Positions 47,085 to 56,574 of a stretch of DNA of 64,000 nucleotides are shown one piece after another. The DNA is taken from NCBI RefSeq assembly GCF_001275385.1, contig NZ_LGIW01000015.1, forward strand, positions 1,674,001 through 1,738,000, read 5' to 3'. This DNA comes from Exiguobacterium sp. BMC-KP. GTDB lineage: Bacteria > Bacillota > Bacilli > Exiguobacteriales > Exiguobacteriaceae. A model generated the notes under the pieces. The model did no database searches. It was not told where the DNA came from and saw only the letters and a program-made list of their open reading frames with translations. Position 1 is the stretch's first letter; every line of letters begins with the position of its first letter. The position numbers were made by a program, and so were the translations under genes.

Positions 47085-48869
47085 TTAGACCGTATATTTA
47101 TTTGACTCGATGAGGCGTTTTGCGATGTCGCGTTTCGTACCGATGACGTTGGTCGGCTGGTAACGGCTGAATTTTTTGAGCGCCGAGAGCAACATCCGGA
47201 GTTCGTCGCCGCTTGCTGCCGCGTAGAGTGTCTCTTTCGCGTCACGCTCGACAGCTTCGAATGCTTGTTGCGCGAAGACTTCCGTATAACGGACTTTCAG
47301 TTCGCTCTTCTCGATGCCTTTATCGGCAATCGCTTTGTCCGTCCGGACGATCGCTGACTCAAGCGCATAGATTGCACTCATGATGTCGGCTGTGTTCGCT
47401 AAGATCTCTTGCTCGCCTTGGAGTTTGTCCTGGTATTTCTGGACCGCTGTTCCGGCAGTCAACAAGAAGATTTTCTTCATCATTGCGAGTAAGTGACGTT
47501 CGCGATCGAGTGGTGCTGTTCCGATTTCTGTTGGCATGAAGCTCATCACTTCTTGTTGCAGACGTTGTGCTTCCGCAAGCAACGGCAACTCGCCTTTCAT
47601 CGCTTTCTTCAACAATGTTCCCGGTACGAGGAGACGGTTGATTTCGTTCGTTCCTTCAAAGATTCGGTTGATCCGTGAATCGCGGTACATGTTCTCGACT
47701 TCATATTCTGCCATGAAGCCGTAACCACCGTGAATCTGAACTGCTTCGTCGATAACGTAATCAAATGTTTCCGAAGCAAAGACTTTGTTCATCGAGCATT
47801 CAATCGCATACTCAGCAATCGCATCGGCGATTTTCTTACCGTCTTTGCTCTCTTCTTCTGACAGCTGATCAAGGCTATCTTGGAACAGACCACCTGTCCG
47901 GTAAACTGAACTTTCCATCGCATACGTCTGTGCTGCCATCGTCGCGAGTTTTTCTTGAATCAATGGGAACGAGCTGATCGGTGTTTTGAACTGCTTGCGT
48001 TCGTTTGAGTACTGGACTGCGAGATCAATTGCTCGTTTCGACGAACCGACAGCACCAACAGCTAATTTATAACGACCGACGTTCAAGATGTTAAAGGCGA
48101 TGACGTGACCGCGTCCAATCTCACCGAGGACGTTATCGACTGGTACTTCTGCGTCTTGTAAAATCAATGTCCGTGTTGATGATCCTTTGATCCCCATCTT
48201 CTGCTCCTCGACACCTGTCGAGACGCCTGGATATGATCCTTCGACGAGGAAGGCTGTGAACTTGTCACCGTCGATTTTTGCGTAGACGACGAACAAGCTT
48301 GCGAAACCAGCGTTCGTGATCCATTGTTTTTCACCGTTTAGGATGTAGTGCGTTCCTGCTTCATTCAAGACAGCCGTCGTTTTAGCACCGAGTGCATCCG
48401 AACCAGAGCCTGGCTCTGTCAATGCGTACGAAGCGATCCACTCCCCTGAAGCGAGTTTCGGCAAGTATTTATGCTTTTGCTCTTCGTTACCGAAGAAGAC
48501 GATCGGCAACGAACCGATTCCGACGTGTGCGCCGTAGCTGAGGGCGAATGAACGACCGCGCGCGAACTTCTCCGTGATGATCGAAGACGAGATCTTATCC
48601 ATCTGATAGCCGCCATATGCTTCCGGAACGTCTGCGCCGAGTAAACCAAGCTCGCCTGCTTCACGGAGTAGACCGACCGATAGTTCGAACTCGTGTTTTT
48701 CGATCCGGTCCAAGACAGGAACGACACGATCTTCGACGAACTTCGCTGTCATATCACCGACCATTTTGTGTTCTTCCGAGAAATCCTCTGGTGTGAAGAG
48801 ACGTTCTGGTGCTAACTCATCTAATACAAAACTGCCACCTTTGATTAATTCGTTTGTCGTTTGGCTCAT
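47085..48869 (-). CDS. fadE: Acyl-CoA dehydrogenase FadE
   Basis: 594 residues. It is of the long, two-domain type: the usual ACAD core (about 1-390, with the [14 protein letters not shown] loop and the catalytic region near [19 protein letters not shown]) plus a C-terminal extension. It carries out the first dehydrogenation of beta-oxidation. Overlaps fadA by 4 nt; last gene of fadNAE, as in B. subtilis yusLKJ. Confidence 0.94.
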   Translation of the reverse strand: MSQTTNELIKGGSFVLDELAPERLFTPEDFSEEHKMVGDMTAKFVEDRVVPVLDRIEKHEFELSVGLLREAGELGLLGADVPEAYGGYQMDKISSSIITEKFARGRSFALSYGAHVGIGSLPIVFFGNEEQKHKYLPKLASGEWIASYALTEPGSGSDALGAKTTAVLNEAGTHYILNGEKQWITNAGFASLFVVYAKIDGDKFTAFLVEGSYPGVSTGVEEQKMGIKGSSTRTLILQDAEVPVDNVLGEIGRGHVIAFNILNVGRYKLAVGAVGSSKRAIDLAVQYSNERKQFKTPISSFPLIQEKLATMAAQTYAMESSVYRTGGLFQDSLDQLSEEESKDGKKIADAIAEYAIECSMNKVFASETFDYVIDEAVQIHGGYGFMAEYEVENMYRDSRINRIFEGTNEINRLLVPGTLLKKAMKGELPLLAEAQRLQQEVMSFMPTEIGTAPLDRERHLLAMMKKIFLLTAGTAVQKYQDKLQGEQEILANTADIMSAIYALESAIVRTDKAIADKGIEKSELKVRYTEVFAQQAFEAVERDAKETLYAAASGDELRMLLSALKKFSRYQPTNVIGTKRDIAKRLIESNKYTV

Positions 48870-50056
48870 TGTCCTGTTCCTCCTTCAACTAGTTCGAATA
48901 CACCTGCTGCGCCCATTCCGCCACCGATACACATCGAGACGACACCATACTGGACATTCCGGCGTTTCATTTCATGCAAGAGCGTTAATGTCAATTTCGT
49001 TCCTGTACAACCGAGTGGGTGACCGAGGGCGATCGCTCCACCGTTGACGTTGACAATGTCTTCGTTTAGTCCAAGCTCACGGATGACTCCGAGCGACTGC
49101 GAAGCGAACGCTTCGTTCAACTCGATCAAACCGACGTCCTCAAGCGTGATACCTGCGAGTTCGAGTGCCTTTGGAATCGCGACGACTGGTCCGATCCCCA
49201 TGACTTCCGGACGGACACCACCGACTGCGAACGATTTGAACTTGCCGAGAATCGGTAAGCCTTGGCGTTCTGCCTCTTCCCGTTCCATGACGAGGACGGC
49301 AGCGGCACCATCTGACGTCTGCGAAGAGTTCCCTGCTGTGACGCTACCGCCGAGACGGAACGCTGGGCGAAGTTTCGCAAGACCTTCAGGTGACGAATCC
49401 GGACGAACGCCTTCATCGTGCTCGACGACAAATGTCTTCTCTTCGATTTTCAGTTCATCATTGACGAATTGTTCCGTCACTGTCACCGGGACGATTTCGT
49501 CAGCAAACTTACCAGCTGCGATTGCTGCTGCTGCCTTTTGGTGACTCTTTAGTGCAAAGGCATCTTGATCTTCTCGTGAGACATTGTAGGTTGCAGCGAC
49601 TTGCTCCGCTGTATGCCCCATGCTCATGTAGTACTCCGGTGCCGTATCAACGATCGACGGATTAGGTCGGACGACGTGACCGGGCATCGGGACTTGACTC
49701 ATCGATTCGAGGCCACCAGCGACGACAGCAGTTGCTTGCCCCGTCATGATTTTCATTGCCGCGTCAGCAATCGATTGTAAACCACTTGAGCAATACCGAT
49801 TGATCGTGATCGCCGGTACCTCGTGTGATAATCCACCGAGGACTGAAGCGTACCGGGCGATGTTCATCCCCTGCTCTGCTTCTGGTAAGGCACATCCGAG
49901 GATGACGTCATCAACCGCTCCCGTGTAACCGGACCGTTTCAACGTTTCCTGGATGGCGATGCCTGCTAATTCATCCGAGCGTATTGACTTGAATGCGCCC
50001 TTTTTTGCTTTTCCGACCGGTGTCCGTGCACCAGCGACGATTACTGCTTCTTTCAT
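48866..50056 (-). CDS. fadA: Acetyl-CoA acyltransferase (thiolase) FadA
   Basis: 396 residues. Active-site cysteine in [16 protein letters not shown] (about residue 88); the C-terminal [20 protein letters not shown] (His) and [13 protein letters not shown] (Cys) complete the thiolase signature. Cleaves 3-ketoacyl-CoA. It lies 17 nt after fadN. Confidence 0.95.
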   Translation of the reverse strand: MKEAVIVAGARTPVGKAKKGAFKSIRSDELAGIAIQETLKRSGYTGAVDDVILGCALPEAEQGMNIARYASVLGGLSHEVPAITINRYCSSGLQSIADAAMKIMTGQATAVVAGGLESMSQVPMPGHVVRPNPSIVDTAPEYYMSMGHTAEQVAATYNVSREDQDAFALKSHQKAAAAIAAGKFADEIVPVTVTEQFVNDELKIEEKTFVVEHDEGVRPDSSPEGLAKLRPAFRLGGSVTAGNSSQTSDGAAAVLVMEREEAERQGLPILGKFKSFAVGGVRPEVMGIGPVVAIPKALELAGITLEDVGLIELNEAFASQSLGVIRELGLNEDIVNVNGGAIALGHPLGCTGTKLTLTLLHEMKRRNVQYGVVSMCIGGGMGAAGVFELVEGGTGQ

Positions 50057-50073
50057 CCGAATCCCCCCAGTCC

Positions 50074-52491
50074 TCAGTTACGAAGCGGCTTGCCTTTGAC
50101 GAGCATGTGCTGCATCCGTTGTTGTGTCTTCATCTCACCGATCAGGCTCAAGAAGGCTTCCCGTTCGATGTCGAGCATATATTGTTCATCGACGTGGCTA
50201 CCGAATGCGACGTTCCCACCGGCGATGACGTGTGCGAGTTTACTGGCGATTTTCAAGTCATGCTCTGAGATATAACCGCCGTAGAACATTTCGCGTGTCG
50301 CGAGTTCAAGCGTCGCTTTCCCTGCACGACCGACGACCGGAATCTTCGCTTTCGCTGGTGCTGTGTAGCCAGTCCGATCGAGTTCCAAGACAAGTTGTTT
50401 TGCATCATACGTCAAGTGATCGCGGTTCATCGAGATTTGATCAACGGAGCGGACATATCCGAGTTCGCGTGCTTCAAAGGCTGATTTTGAGACTTTTGCC
50501 ATCGCGACGTTTTCAAATGTCTTTTGCGCTGCTTTCTCGATGTTGACGAGTCCGTCTGGTGTGTTTTCTAACAGTCGACGATACGTGTTGACGTTTCCGC
50601 CGCCTCCTGGAATCAGACCGACACCGACTTCGACGAGACCCATGTACGTTTCCAGACCAGCTTGCAGACGAGCTGCCGGAAGCGAGATCTCGGTACCACC
50701 ACCAAGCGTCATTCCTTGTGGTGCAGTGACGATTGGACGCGATGCGTAACGAATCTTTTGAATCGATTGTTGGAATTTGTTGATGATCCAGTCGAGTTCG
50801 AACCAGTTCTCATCTTCTGCTTCCATCAGCATCATCGCTAAGTTCGCACCGACACAGAAGTTTTTGCCATCGTTTGCGATGACGAGACCACGGTGGTTTT
50901 TCTCGACGAGATCGACTGACTGTTCGATCATCTGCATGATGTCGACACCGATTGCATTGCTCTTCGATGTGAACTCAAGGACCGCGACATCGTCTCCGAT
51001 ATCAAGCAAGCGTGCTCCGTTATTCTCTAGTAAGACACCGTTTGATTTTCGGACGTCACGGAGGCGGATTTCCTTCGGATTGACCGTCGCTCCGACGTAA
51101 TCTTTCGTTGCAACGTCATAATGGCGACCCGATGCATCATAGAAACTCGTCTTCCCTGCTGCGAGCATCTCATCGACCCATGTCGGTACTTCGTAATCGT
51201 CTTGTTTCATCTTCGCGACTGTTTTCTCGACGCCAAGTGTATCCCATGTCTCAAACGGTCCCATCTTCCAGCCGAAGCCCCATTTCATTGCTTCGTCGAT
51301 CGCTTTGATGTCGTCTGCGATCTCACCCGTCAGTTGTGCCGAATAAAGCAATGTTTTCGCGTGAATTGGCCAGAGTAACGCACCGACACGATCTTGCGCG
51401 AAGACGACAGCCTTCAGTTTATTTTTTGCGCCCGGAAGTGCTTTTGCTTGTCCGATCGACGGTTCAGTAAGCGCTTTCTTTTCAACGTACTCAAATGTCT
51501 CAAGATCAAGTTCAAGGATCTGTTTTCCAACTTTTTTATAGAATCCTTGCCCCGTCTTTGCACCGAGCGATCCTTGTTCGACAAGGCGACGCATCTCAGT
51601 CGGAACTGCAAATGTCTCCTTCTCCTCGCCTTCAGGCAATAAGTCGTAAACGTTGTTCGCGACGTGGACGAACGTGTCGATGCCGACGACGTCGAGTGTC
51701 CGGAACGTCGCTGAGCCTGGACGTCCGAGTAATGGACCTGTGACGGAATCGACCTCCCCGATCGAATAGCCACCCTTTTTCATCTCATCCATCGTCACGA
51801 GGAGACCGTATGTCCCGATCCGGTTGCCAATGAAGTTCGGTGTGTCCTTCGCGATGACGACACCTTTTCCGAGTCGTTCTTCTGCGAATTGTTTCATGAA
51901 GTCGACGACACTTGGATCCGTGTCTGACGTTGGAATCAACTCGAGTAACTTCAGATAACGTGGTGGGTTAAAGAAGTGTGTCCCGAGGAAACGACGGTTG
52001 AACGATTCCGAGCGCCCTTCGCGCATCGCCTCGATCGAGATGCCCGATGTGTTCGAACTGACGATTGCGTCTTCCCGAATGAACGGTTCGATTGTTGCGA
52101 ACAATTGCTGTTTGACATCGAGTCGTTCGACGACGACTTCAACGATCCAGTCCGCTTCTTTCAAACGCTCTAAGTCGTCTTCTAAGTTTCCGACCTCGAT
52201 GAAGTCGATCAATTTCTTCGATGCCAGTGGTGCTGGATTTTGTTTCAAGAGCTTTTCGCGGTTATCGCGCGCGATGCGGGAACGGACGCGCGGATCACTC
52301 AGCGTCAAACCCTGCTTCTCTTCTTGTGCCGTAAGTTCTTTTGGTACGATATCAAGCATCAATGTCCGTATGCCAGCATTCGCAAGATGTGCCGCGATGC
52401 CTGCACCCATCACCCCTGAACCGATGATGACGGCGAATTGGATGTGTTTCGTCAACTGTATTGTGGTCGGCTGACCGATTTGACTCGCCAT
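50074..52491 (-). CDS. fadN: 3-Hydroxyacyl-CoA dehydrogenase/enoyl-CoA hydratase FadN
   Basis: 805 residues. An N-terminal NAD domain ([19 protein letters not shown], about residue 25) and a 3HCDH C-terminal domain are followed by an enoyl-CoA hydratase/isomerase part (about 490-700, with [14 protein letters not shown] and [17 protein letters not shown]). Two steps of beta-oxidation in one protein. The ATG at 52491 has GGGGG 9 nt upstream. First gene of the fad operon, behind a FadR-like box. Confidence 0.95.
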   Translation of the reverse strand: MASQIGQPTTIQLTKHIQFAVIIGSGVMGAGIAAHLANAGIRTLMLDIVPKELTAQEEKQGLTLSDPRVRSRIARDNREKLLKQNPAPLASKKLIDFIEVGNLEDDLERLKEADWIVEVVVERLDVKQQLFATIEPFIREDAIVSSNTSGISIEAMREGRSESFNRRFLGTHFFNPPRYLKLLELIPTSDTDPSVVDFMKQFAEERLGKGVVIAKDTPNFIGNRIGTYGLLVTMDEMKKGGYSIGEVDSVTGPLLGRPGSATFRTLDVVGIDTFVHVANNVYDLLPEGEEKETFAVPTEMRRLVEQGSLGAKTGQGFYKKVGKQILELDLETFEYVEKKALTEPSIGQAKALPGAKNKLKAVVFAQDRVGALLWPIHAKTLLYSAQLTGEIADDIKAIDEAMKWGFGWKMGPFETWDTLGVEKTVAKMKQDDYEVPTWVDEMLAAGKTSFYDASGRHYDVATKDYVGATVNPKEIRLRDVRKSNGVLLENNGARLLDIGDDVAVLEFTSKSNAIGVDIMQMIEQSVDLVEKNHRGLVIANDGKNFCVGANLAMMLMEAEDENWFELDWIINKFQQSIQKIRYASRPIVTAPQGMTLGGGTEISLPAARLQAGLETYMGLVEVGVGLIPGGGGNVNTYRRLLENTPDGLVNIEKAAQKTFENVAMAKVSKSAFEARELGYVRSVDQISMNRDHLTYDAKQLVLELDRTGYTAPAKAKIPVVGRAGKATLELATREMFYGGYISEHDLKIASKLAHVIAGGNVAFGSHVDEQYMLDIEREAFLSLIGEMKTQQRMQHMLVKGKPLRN

Positions 52492-52513
52492 GATATACCC
52501 CCTGAGTTTAAAT

Positions 52514-52531
52514 TGAATGAACAACCATTCA
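52514..52531. promoter_or_regulatory. FadR-like operator at the fad promoter
   Basis: TGAATGAACAACCATTCA matches 16 of 18 positions of the Bacillus FadR consensus TGAATGAMTANTCATTCA. It sits directly downstream of a minus-strand TATAAT (52536-52531), so binding would block the fadNAE start. FadR responds to long-chain acyl-CoA. Confidence 0.75.
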
Positions 52532-52541
52532 TTATACTGAC

Positions 52542-52574
52542 AAAAAAAGAAGCCAATCGGTTTTCGTTTGCTTC
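52542..52574 (-). terminator. Orphan hairpin terminator upstream of the fad promoter
   Basis: Minus-strand GAAGCAAA/TTGGCTTC (one mismatch) and seven T. No minus-strand gene precedes it. Confidence 0.55.
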
Positions 52575-52594
52575 TTCTACATCTTCATCATAAA

Positions 52595-52608
52595 TGAATA
52601 ATGATTCA
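52595..52608. promoter_or_regulatory. Second TGAAT/ATTCA inverted repeat
   Basis: TGAATAATGATTCA, perfect 5-bp arms with the same half-site as the FadR box 64 nt away. It lies between fadN and the divergent methyltransferase gene. Confidence 0.35.
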
Positions 52609-52674
52609 GTAGCAATAAAAAATCAGTCAATGGACAAATTTTCCTGTTAGACTGATATAAAGGGGTGGTTGAAA

Positions 52675-53322
52675 ATGAGTCAAACTGAGCACGTATGGAA
52701 TCAAAAAGCCGCTGACTGGGCGGAGCGCGCTGATGATATGTGGACGAATGGCAGCCGCAAAACCGTTTTACCGTTCTTACGAAAAATGATCACCGGTGGT
52801 CGGTTGCTTGATCTCGGTTGTGGCGATGGTGCCGCCTGTCGACTACTGACACCGGACTTTCAAACAGTCGGACTCGATGTCTCTGACGAGATGATTCGAA
52901 TTGCACGTCAGAAATCACCCGAGCAGACGTTCATCGTCGGAACGGGCGAAGCATTACCGTTCGGCGATTATGCATTTGACGTCGTTCTTGCCGTCAATTC
53001 ACTCGAATGGTCGACACGTCCCGTCCAGGTGTTACAAGAAATTGAACGCGTCGCCCCACTTGTCGTCATCAGTCTACTCGGTCCGACAGCCGCACCACGG
53101 CAACTTGCTTATCGTCGTCTCTATGGCGAAGAAGTCGCGATGGGGAATACGATGATGCCGTGGGAATTGCTGCAGCTAGCAAAAGAACGCGGCTGGACGT
53201 TACTTGATGAAGCAGTCATCCAAAAAGAAGGAGCCGTCATAACGGGGCATCGATTACTTGATCAAGCCCATGCTTTCTCATGTTTATTCGCTTTTCAGAC
53301 GACGGCTGTAAGGGAGCGATAA
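52675..53322 (+). CDS. SAM-dependent methyltransferase
   Basis: 215 residues. Class I Rossmann methyltransferase: motif I LLDLGCGDGAACRLL, acidic motif VGLDVSDEMIRIA and the VLAVNSLEWS motif of the Methyltransf_11 type. The substrate is unknown. The ATG at 52675 follows AAAGGGG; TTG 52669 is too near it. The stop lies 2 nt before a small membrane-protein gene. Confidence 0.85.
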   Translation: MSQTEHVWNQKAADWAERADDMWTNGSRKTVLPFLRKMITGGRLLDLGCGDGAACRLLTPDFQTVGLDVSDEMIRIARQKSPEQTFIVGTGEALPFGDYAFDVVLAVNSLEWSTRPVQVLQEIERVAPLVVISLLGPTAAPRQLAYRRLYGEEVAMGNTMMPWELLQLAKERGWTLLDEAVIQKEGAVITGHRLLDQAHAFSCLFAFQTTAVRER

Positions 53323-53324
53323 AT

Positions 53325-53585
53325 ATGTCATATAGTCGTTTTTTCACTTCAATTTTAGGTGTGATTTCCATTTTCTTTTTATTTTACGTACAAGATCTTG
53401 GTATTTTCGAAAAGTGGCAATTCTATATTTTCTTCATGGTTATATTCGTTGGTACACAGGCCTTAGGAGAACGGGTATTATTTCGTCGATTTGAAGAAAA
53501 GCGATTCCATCCACAGACAGCGGTTTTATTGGTGGCACTATTATTTGTTGGAATTTTTATTGCGGCGAATGTTTTGTATCCTTGA
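53325..53585 (+). CDS. AT-rich small membrane protein
   Basis: 86 residues with three hydrophobic stretches (about 6-20, 27-41, 65-85) and a charged middle (RVLFRRFEEKRF). The base composition is clearly more AT-rich than its neighbours. Start ATG 53325 with AAGGGAG about 8 nt upstream. It follows the methyltransferase gene at 2 nt and is likely co-translated. I do not recognise a family; the topology suits a YoqO-like or small integral protein. Confidence 0.65.
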   Translation: MSYSRFFTSILGVISIFFLFYVQDLGIFEKWQFYIFFMVIFVGTQALGERVLFRRFEEKRFHPQTAVLLVALLFVGIFIAANVLYP

Positions 53586-53630
53586 TATAAATCAATCCGT
53601 ACTACAACGTTGCTAACCTCACTGTCTTCT

Positions 53631-53760
53631 CCCCCGCTTTCCTCAGGCGAGACACAAGCCATTCTTCCTCATCTTTCGGATGATGAATCCGGGTCTTGTT
53701 TGTCTCTGACAGCGCGATAAAAACACCGCGCTTTTTCCTGTAGGAGTCGGGTGAAGACAT
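53631..53760. repeat. Inverted repeat element, left copy
   Basis: About 130 nt. Shares with the copy at 53862-53997 (inverted) the blocks CGCTTTCCTCAGGCG (15 nt identical), CCGGGTCTT, CTGAC and TTTTTCCTGTAGGAGTCGGG. Between the blocks lies a small hairpin AGCGCG/CGCGCT. Confidence 0.6.
53711..53736 (+). terminator. Hairpin with T-run downstream of the membrane-protein gene
   Basis: AGCGCG/CGCGCT with a 10-nt loop and TTTT. The only terminator-like candidate before the strong hairpin at 53799. Confidence 0.45.
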
Positions 53761-53798
53761 GTGAGGAGAATGCAATCATTTGTTATCCAAAGAACTCA

Positions 53799-53840
53799 AA
53801 AGCGATCGATTTCCGTCAATGGAATCGATCGCTTTTAAGT
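53799..53840. terminator. Bidirectional terminator between the two repeat copies
   Basis: AAAAGCGATCGATT/AATCGATCGCTTTT, 14-bp perfect stem with an 11-nt loop, A/T tails on both sides. Confidence 0.8.
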
Positions 53841-53861
53841 TTGGTTCATCTAGGACGAACC

Positions 53862-53997
53862 AGGCATCTTCGACTTCTGCAGGAAAAGGAAGCATGAATC
53901 ATGCTTCCGTCAGGGAATAGGAAGACCCGGCAAATCGTATGGAATGCGAGATGCCGCGGCTTACTTCCCGCCTGAGGAAAGCGAAGATGCTGGAGAC
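53862..53997. repeat. Inverted repeat element, right copy
   Basis: Reverse-complement relative of 53631-53760: CGCCTGAGGAAAGCG, AAGACCCGG and CTTCTGCAGGAAAAGG. Here the internal hairpin is GGAAGCATGA/TCATGCTTCC instead of AGCGCG/CGCGCT. No gene is present in the rest of 53586-54017. Confidence 0.6.
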
Positions 53998-54017
53998 GTC
54001 CGTCACACTATGACTAA

Positions 54018-54836
54018 TCATTCTTCGTGCGTTCGCTGATACACTTTCCTTAACCAATCCTCTACCTGTTTACTTCCTGTCCGTTCTTCCCATATCAATC
54101 GGAAATAGAGTGTCTGCAGCATCTGCTTGACGTTACGATATGTCGTCCACTCTGTATCGCCCCATGTCACATCACTCTCAAGCCACTTCTTCACCTTCTT
54201 CTGTTCGATTCGTTGTAATAAGATATCTTCTGACAGTCCATGACGACAAGCTTGCAACCATGCCGTTACCATCCGGTCCGCTTCTTCATCGACATAGAGA
54301 TAATCGGACCGCGTCAACTGACGAATCATCGCATCAATCGCTCCGAGCTCCTCCTGCGGACGACTCGCTGGGTGCGTAAACCAAACTGCATAAACATCGG
54401 CGATATGTGCCATGCTGTGTGCCCACCCCATTCCGTCAATGAATCCACGGACATCCTTTTCTTGCTCCAGATAAGTTTGTAAGTAAGTAGACAGCCGATC
54501 CAACTGACTTTTCGTCATTAAGTGTCGGGTTTTGTCCATCACTAACAATTCAGCGAGTGCTAATGCTGAAAATGATCGCGTCAGAACAGCTGTTGTGTCC
54601 GCTGTTCCCATTCTATACATCAATCCATGCCCGCTTAAAATAAAATCGAAAATTCGATTGGTGTCTTCTATCGTAAATGACTCTGATGCGATGTAGGTCG
54701 CTAACTGCGGATAGATCAATCCATCTCGTAACTCAGAATCTGTCGAACCGATATGTAGAAGGAACTCATCGAGTAAGGCAGGCGTTACACGCGCGTCTTG
54801 TTGTAGCAGTTCCTTGAATTCTTGTTCTGTTCGCAC
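54018..54836 (-). CDS. DUF2785 family protein
   Basis: 272 residues. RDGLIYPQLATYI, GHGLMYRMG and DGMGWAHSMAHIADV are features I associate with DUF2785, a helical-repeat family of unknown function. The start is taken as GTG 54836 with AAGGA 7 nt upstream; the longer frame starts with a TTG inside the terminator of the neighbouring gene and has no ribosome site. Confidence 0.8.
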   Translation of the reverse strand: MRTEQEFKELLQQDARVTPALLDEFLLHIGSTDSELRDGLIYPQLATYIASESFTIEDTNRIFDFILSGHGLMYRMGTADTTAVLTRSFSALALAELLVMDKTRHLMTKSQLDRLSTYLQTYLEQEKDVRGFIDGMGWAHSMAHIADVYAVWFTHPASRPQEELGAIDAMIRQLTRSDYLYVDEEADRMVTAWLQACRHGLSEDILLQRIEQKKVKKWLESDVTWGDTEWTTYRNVKQMLQTLYFRLIWEERTGSKQVEDWLRKVYQRTHEE

Positions 54837-54861
54837 TATTTTGTCCTTCCCTTCCTGAATC

Positions 54862-54890
54862 AAAAAAGACGATGCAGCGCTGCATCGTCT
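54862..54890 (-). terminator. Terminator of the proline dehydrogenase gene
   Basis: A perfect 24-nt palindrome AGACGATGCAGC/GCTGCATCGTCT and six T on the minus-strand transcript. Confidence 0.88.
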
Positions 54891-54897
54891 TCTCTAC

Positions 54898-55815
54898 TTA
54901 TCCTTTGACCATTCCTTTGAGAACGAAGGCAACGTTTGCCGGTCGTTCTGCTAAACGGCGCATGAAGTAACCGTACCAGTCGCGTCCATAAGGAACGTAG
55001 ACACGGACTTTATAGCCTTGTTTGACGAGTTCGAGTTGACGCTCGACCCGGATGCCGAATAACATCTGGAATTCGAACTGGTCTTTTTCGATCCCGTTTT
55101 CTTTAGCGTAACGGATGATTTGCTCAATCATCGCATCGTCATGCGTTGCGACGGCAGCATAGTTTCCGAGTGATAATTGTAACTTCACGAGCTTGATGTA
55201 GTTGTGGTCGACGTCTTCTTTTTCTGGGAACGCGACCGTTGCTGGCTCTTTGTACGCCCCTTTGACGATCCGGAGATTCGTCTCGAAGCGACCGACACGT
55301 TTGATATCATCTTCCGACCGGTAGAGGTATGACTGGATGACCGTGCCGATGTTATCGAAAGATTGGCGCAATTCTTCAAACAATTGAATCGTCTTTTCAC
55401 AACGTGGCTCATCTTCCATATCGATCGTGACGAAGACACCGAGTTCTTTCGCCCGTGTTAAGATCCGCTCCATGTTCGAACGAATCAAGTCGTCCGAGAT
55501 ATCGAGTCCGAGTGATGTCAGTTTCAACGAGAGTTGCGAGTCTAATTTTTCTTCCGCAATCATCTCAACCGCACGAATACATTCTTGTGTCATCATCTCT
55601 GCTTCCGCCACCGTCGAGATGAACTCCCCTAAATGGTCCATCGTGACGCATAATCCTTTTGCGTTCAATTCCTGGATCGCCCGTTTTGATGCTTCCAATG
55701 AATCCCCTGCCACGAAGCGACTTGCTCCGAATTTAAGCCCGTATCGCTTGGCGAGACCGTTCAATGTCTTGTTTTGCGATAAGAAGATAAAACCATCCCG
55801 TAGTACTTTTTCCAT
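54898..55815 (-). CDS. putB: Proline dehydrogenase
   Basis: 305 residues, stand-alone PRODH TIM barrel. VTMDHLGEF, LKLTSLGLDIS, NLRIVKGAYKEP, VATHDD and the substrate-binding segment GRDWYGYFMRRLAERPAN match PutB/YusM (FadM). FAD-dependent oxidation of proline to pyrroline-5-carboxylate. Next to the fad operon as in B. subtilis yusLM, but separated here by five other genes or elements. A cre-like box lies about 75 nt upstream. ATG 55815 or GTG 55818 are both possible after GGGGGA. Confidence 0.92.
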   Translation of the reverse strand: MEKVLRDGFIFLSQNKTLNGLAKRYGLKFGASRFVAGDSLEASKRAIQELNAKGLCVTMDHLGEFISTVAEAEMMTQECIRAVEMIAEEKLDSQLSLKLTSLGLDISDDLIRSNMERILTRAKELGVFVTIDMEDEPRCEKTIQLFEELRQSFDNIGTVIQSYLYRSEDDIKRVGRFETNLRIVKGAYKEPATVAFPEKEDVDHNYIKLVKLQLSLGNYAAVATHDDAMIEQIIRYAKENGIEKDQFEFQMLFGIRVERQLELVKQGYKVRVYVPYGRDWYGYFMRRLAERPANVAFVLKGMVKG

Positions 55816-55890
55816 CACTCATGATTCCCCCTAAATAAATGCTAGGCTGTTTTACCGTATCGGTTCACATCTCTGCACTCATATTATGCC

Positions 55891-55905
55891 ATAAAGCGCT
55901 TACAT
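55891..55905 (-). promoter_or_regulatory. cre-like box upstream of proline dehydrogenase
   Basis: Minus strand ATGTAAGCGCTTTAT, 12 of 14 positions of the cre consensus. It lies next to a CATAAT that could be the -10. Confidence 0.4.
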
Positions 55906-56574
55906 ACGCTCTTTATTTCGTTTATTTTTGAGAATCCGTTGGGCAACAAGTCCTACGGCAAAGAATAAGACATACAATCCGATGGCAACGAAAAATTTCC
56001 AGGAGAATGGATCACGCAGACTTGAACCAATATTGTTGTAAACGAACGCACCAGGAATGATCCCAATGTAGTTGGCGATCGCGAACTGTTTGAAGCGGAT
56101 TTTCGAGAGACCCGATGCGTAGCTGATCGCGTCAAACGGAAACAACGGGATCAACCGGACGACTAAGACAACGAGAAAGCCATTCGTCGCAATCCGGTCG
56201 TCAAGCACGTTCAGCTTTCCTTTGCCGATTAACTTTTCGACCCCACGCCGACCGAGCAAGCGGGCAATCCAAAAGCTGAGCAAGCCACCAGTACCGGCGC
56301 CAATGACGTCGAGTAATGTACCGAGCCATGGACCATACGTATAACCGCCAAAGACGGTCAACAGACTCGCTGGGAAAAAGACGAGTGGTCGGACGGTATA
56401 AGCAAGCACATAAAGCAACATACCAGTCAGACCTTGATCCCGTACCCAATCGGACAACGCTTGAATGTCGAATTGCTCCAGCATTCCAGACATCCGGAAG
56501 TACAGGAGCAATCCAAGACCAAACATAAAATACAGCGTGATCGGGAGCCAGTCCCGTATGCGCAGTTTCTTCAT
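55900..56574 (-). CDS. TVP38/TMEM64 family membrane protein
   Basis: 224 residues, about five membrane segments. FFPASLLTVFGGYTYGPWLGTLLDVIGAGTG (in part) and RLIPLFPFDAISYASGLSKI are the SNARE-associated/DedA-like domain of TVP38 proteins. The function is unclear; DedA-type relatives are lipid scramblases. Overlaps the hemolysin III gene by 4 nt. Confidence 0.88.
   Translation of the reverse strand: MKKLRIRDWLPITLYFMFGLGLLLYFRMSGMLEQFDIQALSDWVRDQGLTGMLLYVLAYTVRPLVFFPASLLTVFGGYTYGPWLGTLLDVIGAGTGGLLSFWIARLLGRRGVEKLIGKGKLNVLDDRIATNGFLVVLVVRLIPLFPFDAISYASGLSKIRFKQFAIANYIGIIPGAFVYNNIGSSLRDPFSWKFFVAIGLYVLFFAVGLVAQRILKNKRNKERM

Noticed and set aside
53586-54017. CRISPR array or IS remnant
   Set aside because: Only two imperfect copies in inverted orientation; no regular spacers, no transposase fragment, no target duplication visible.
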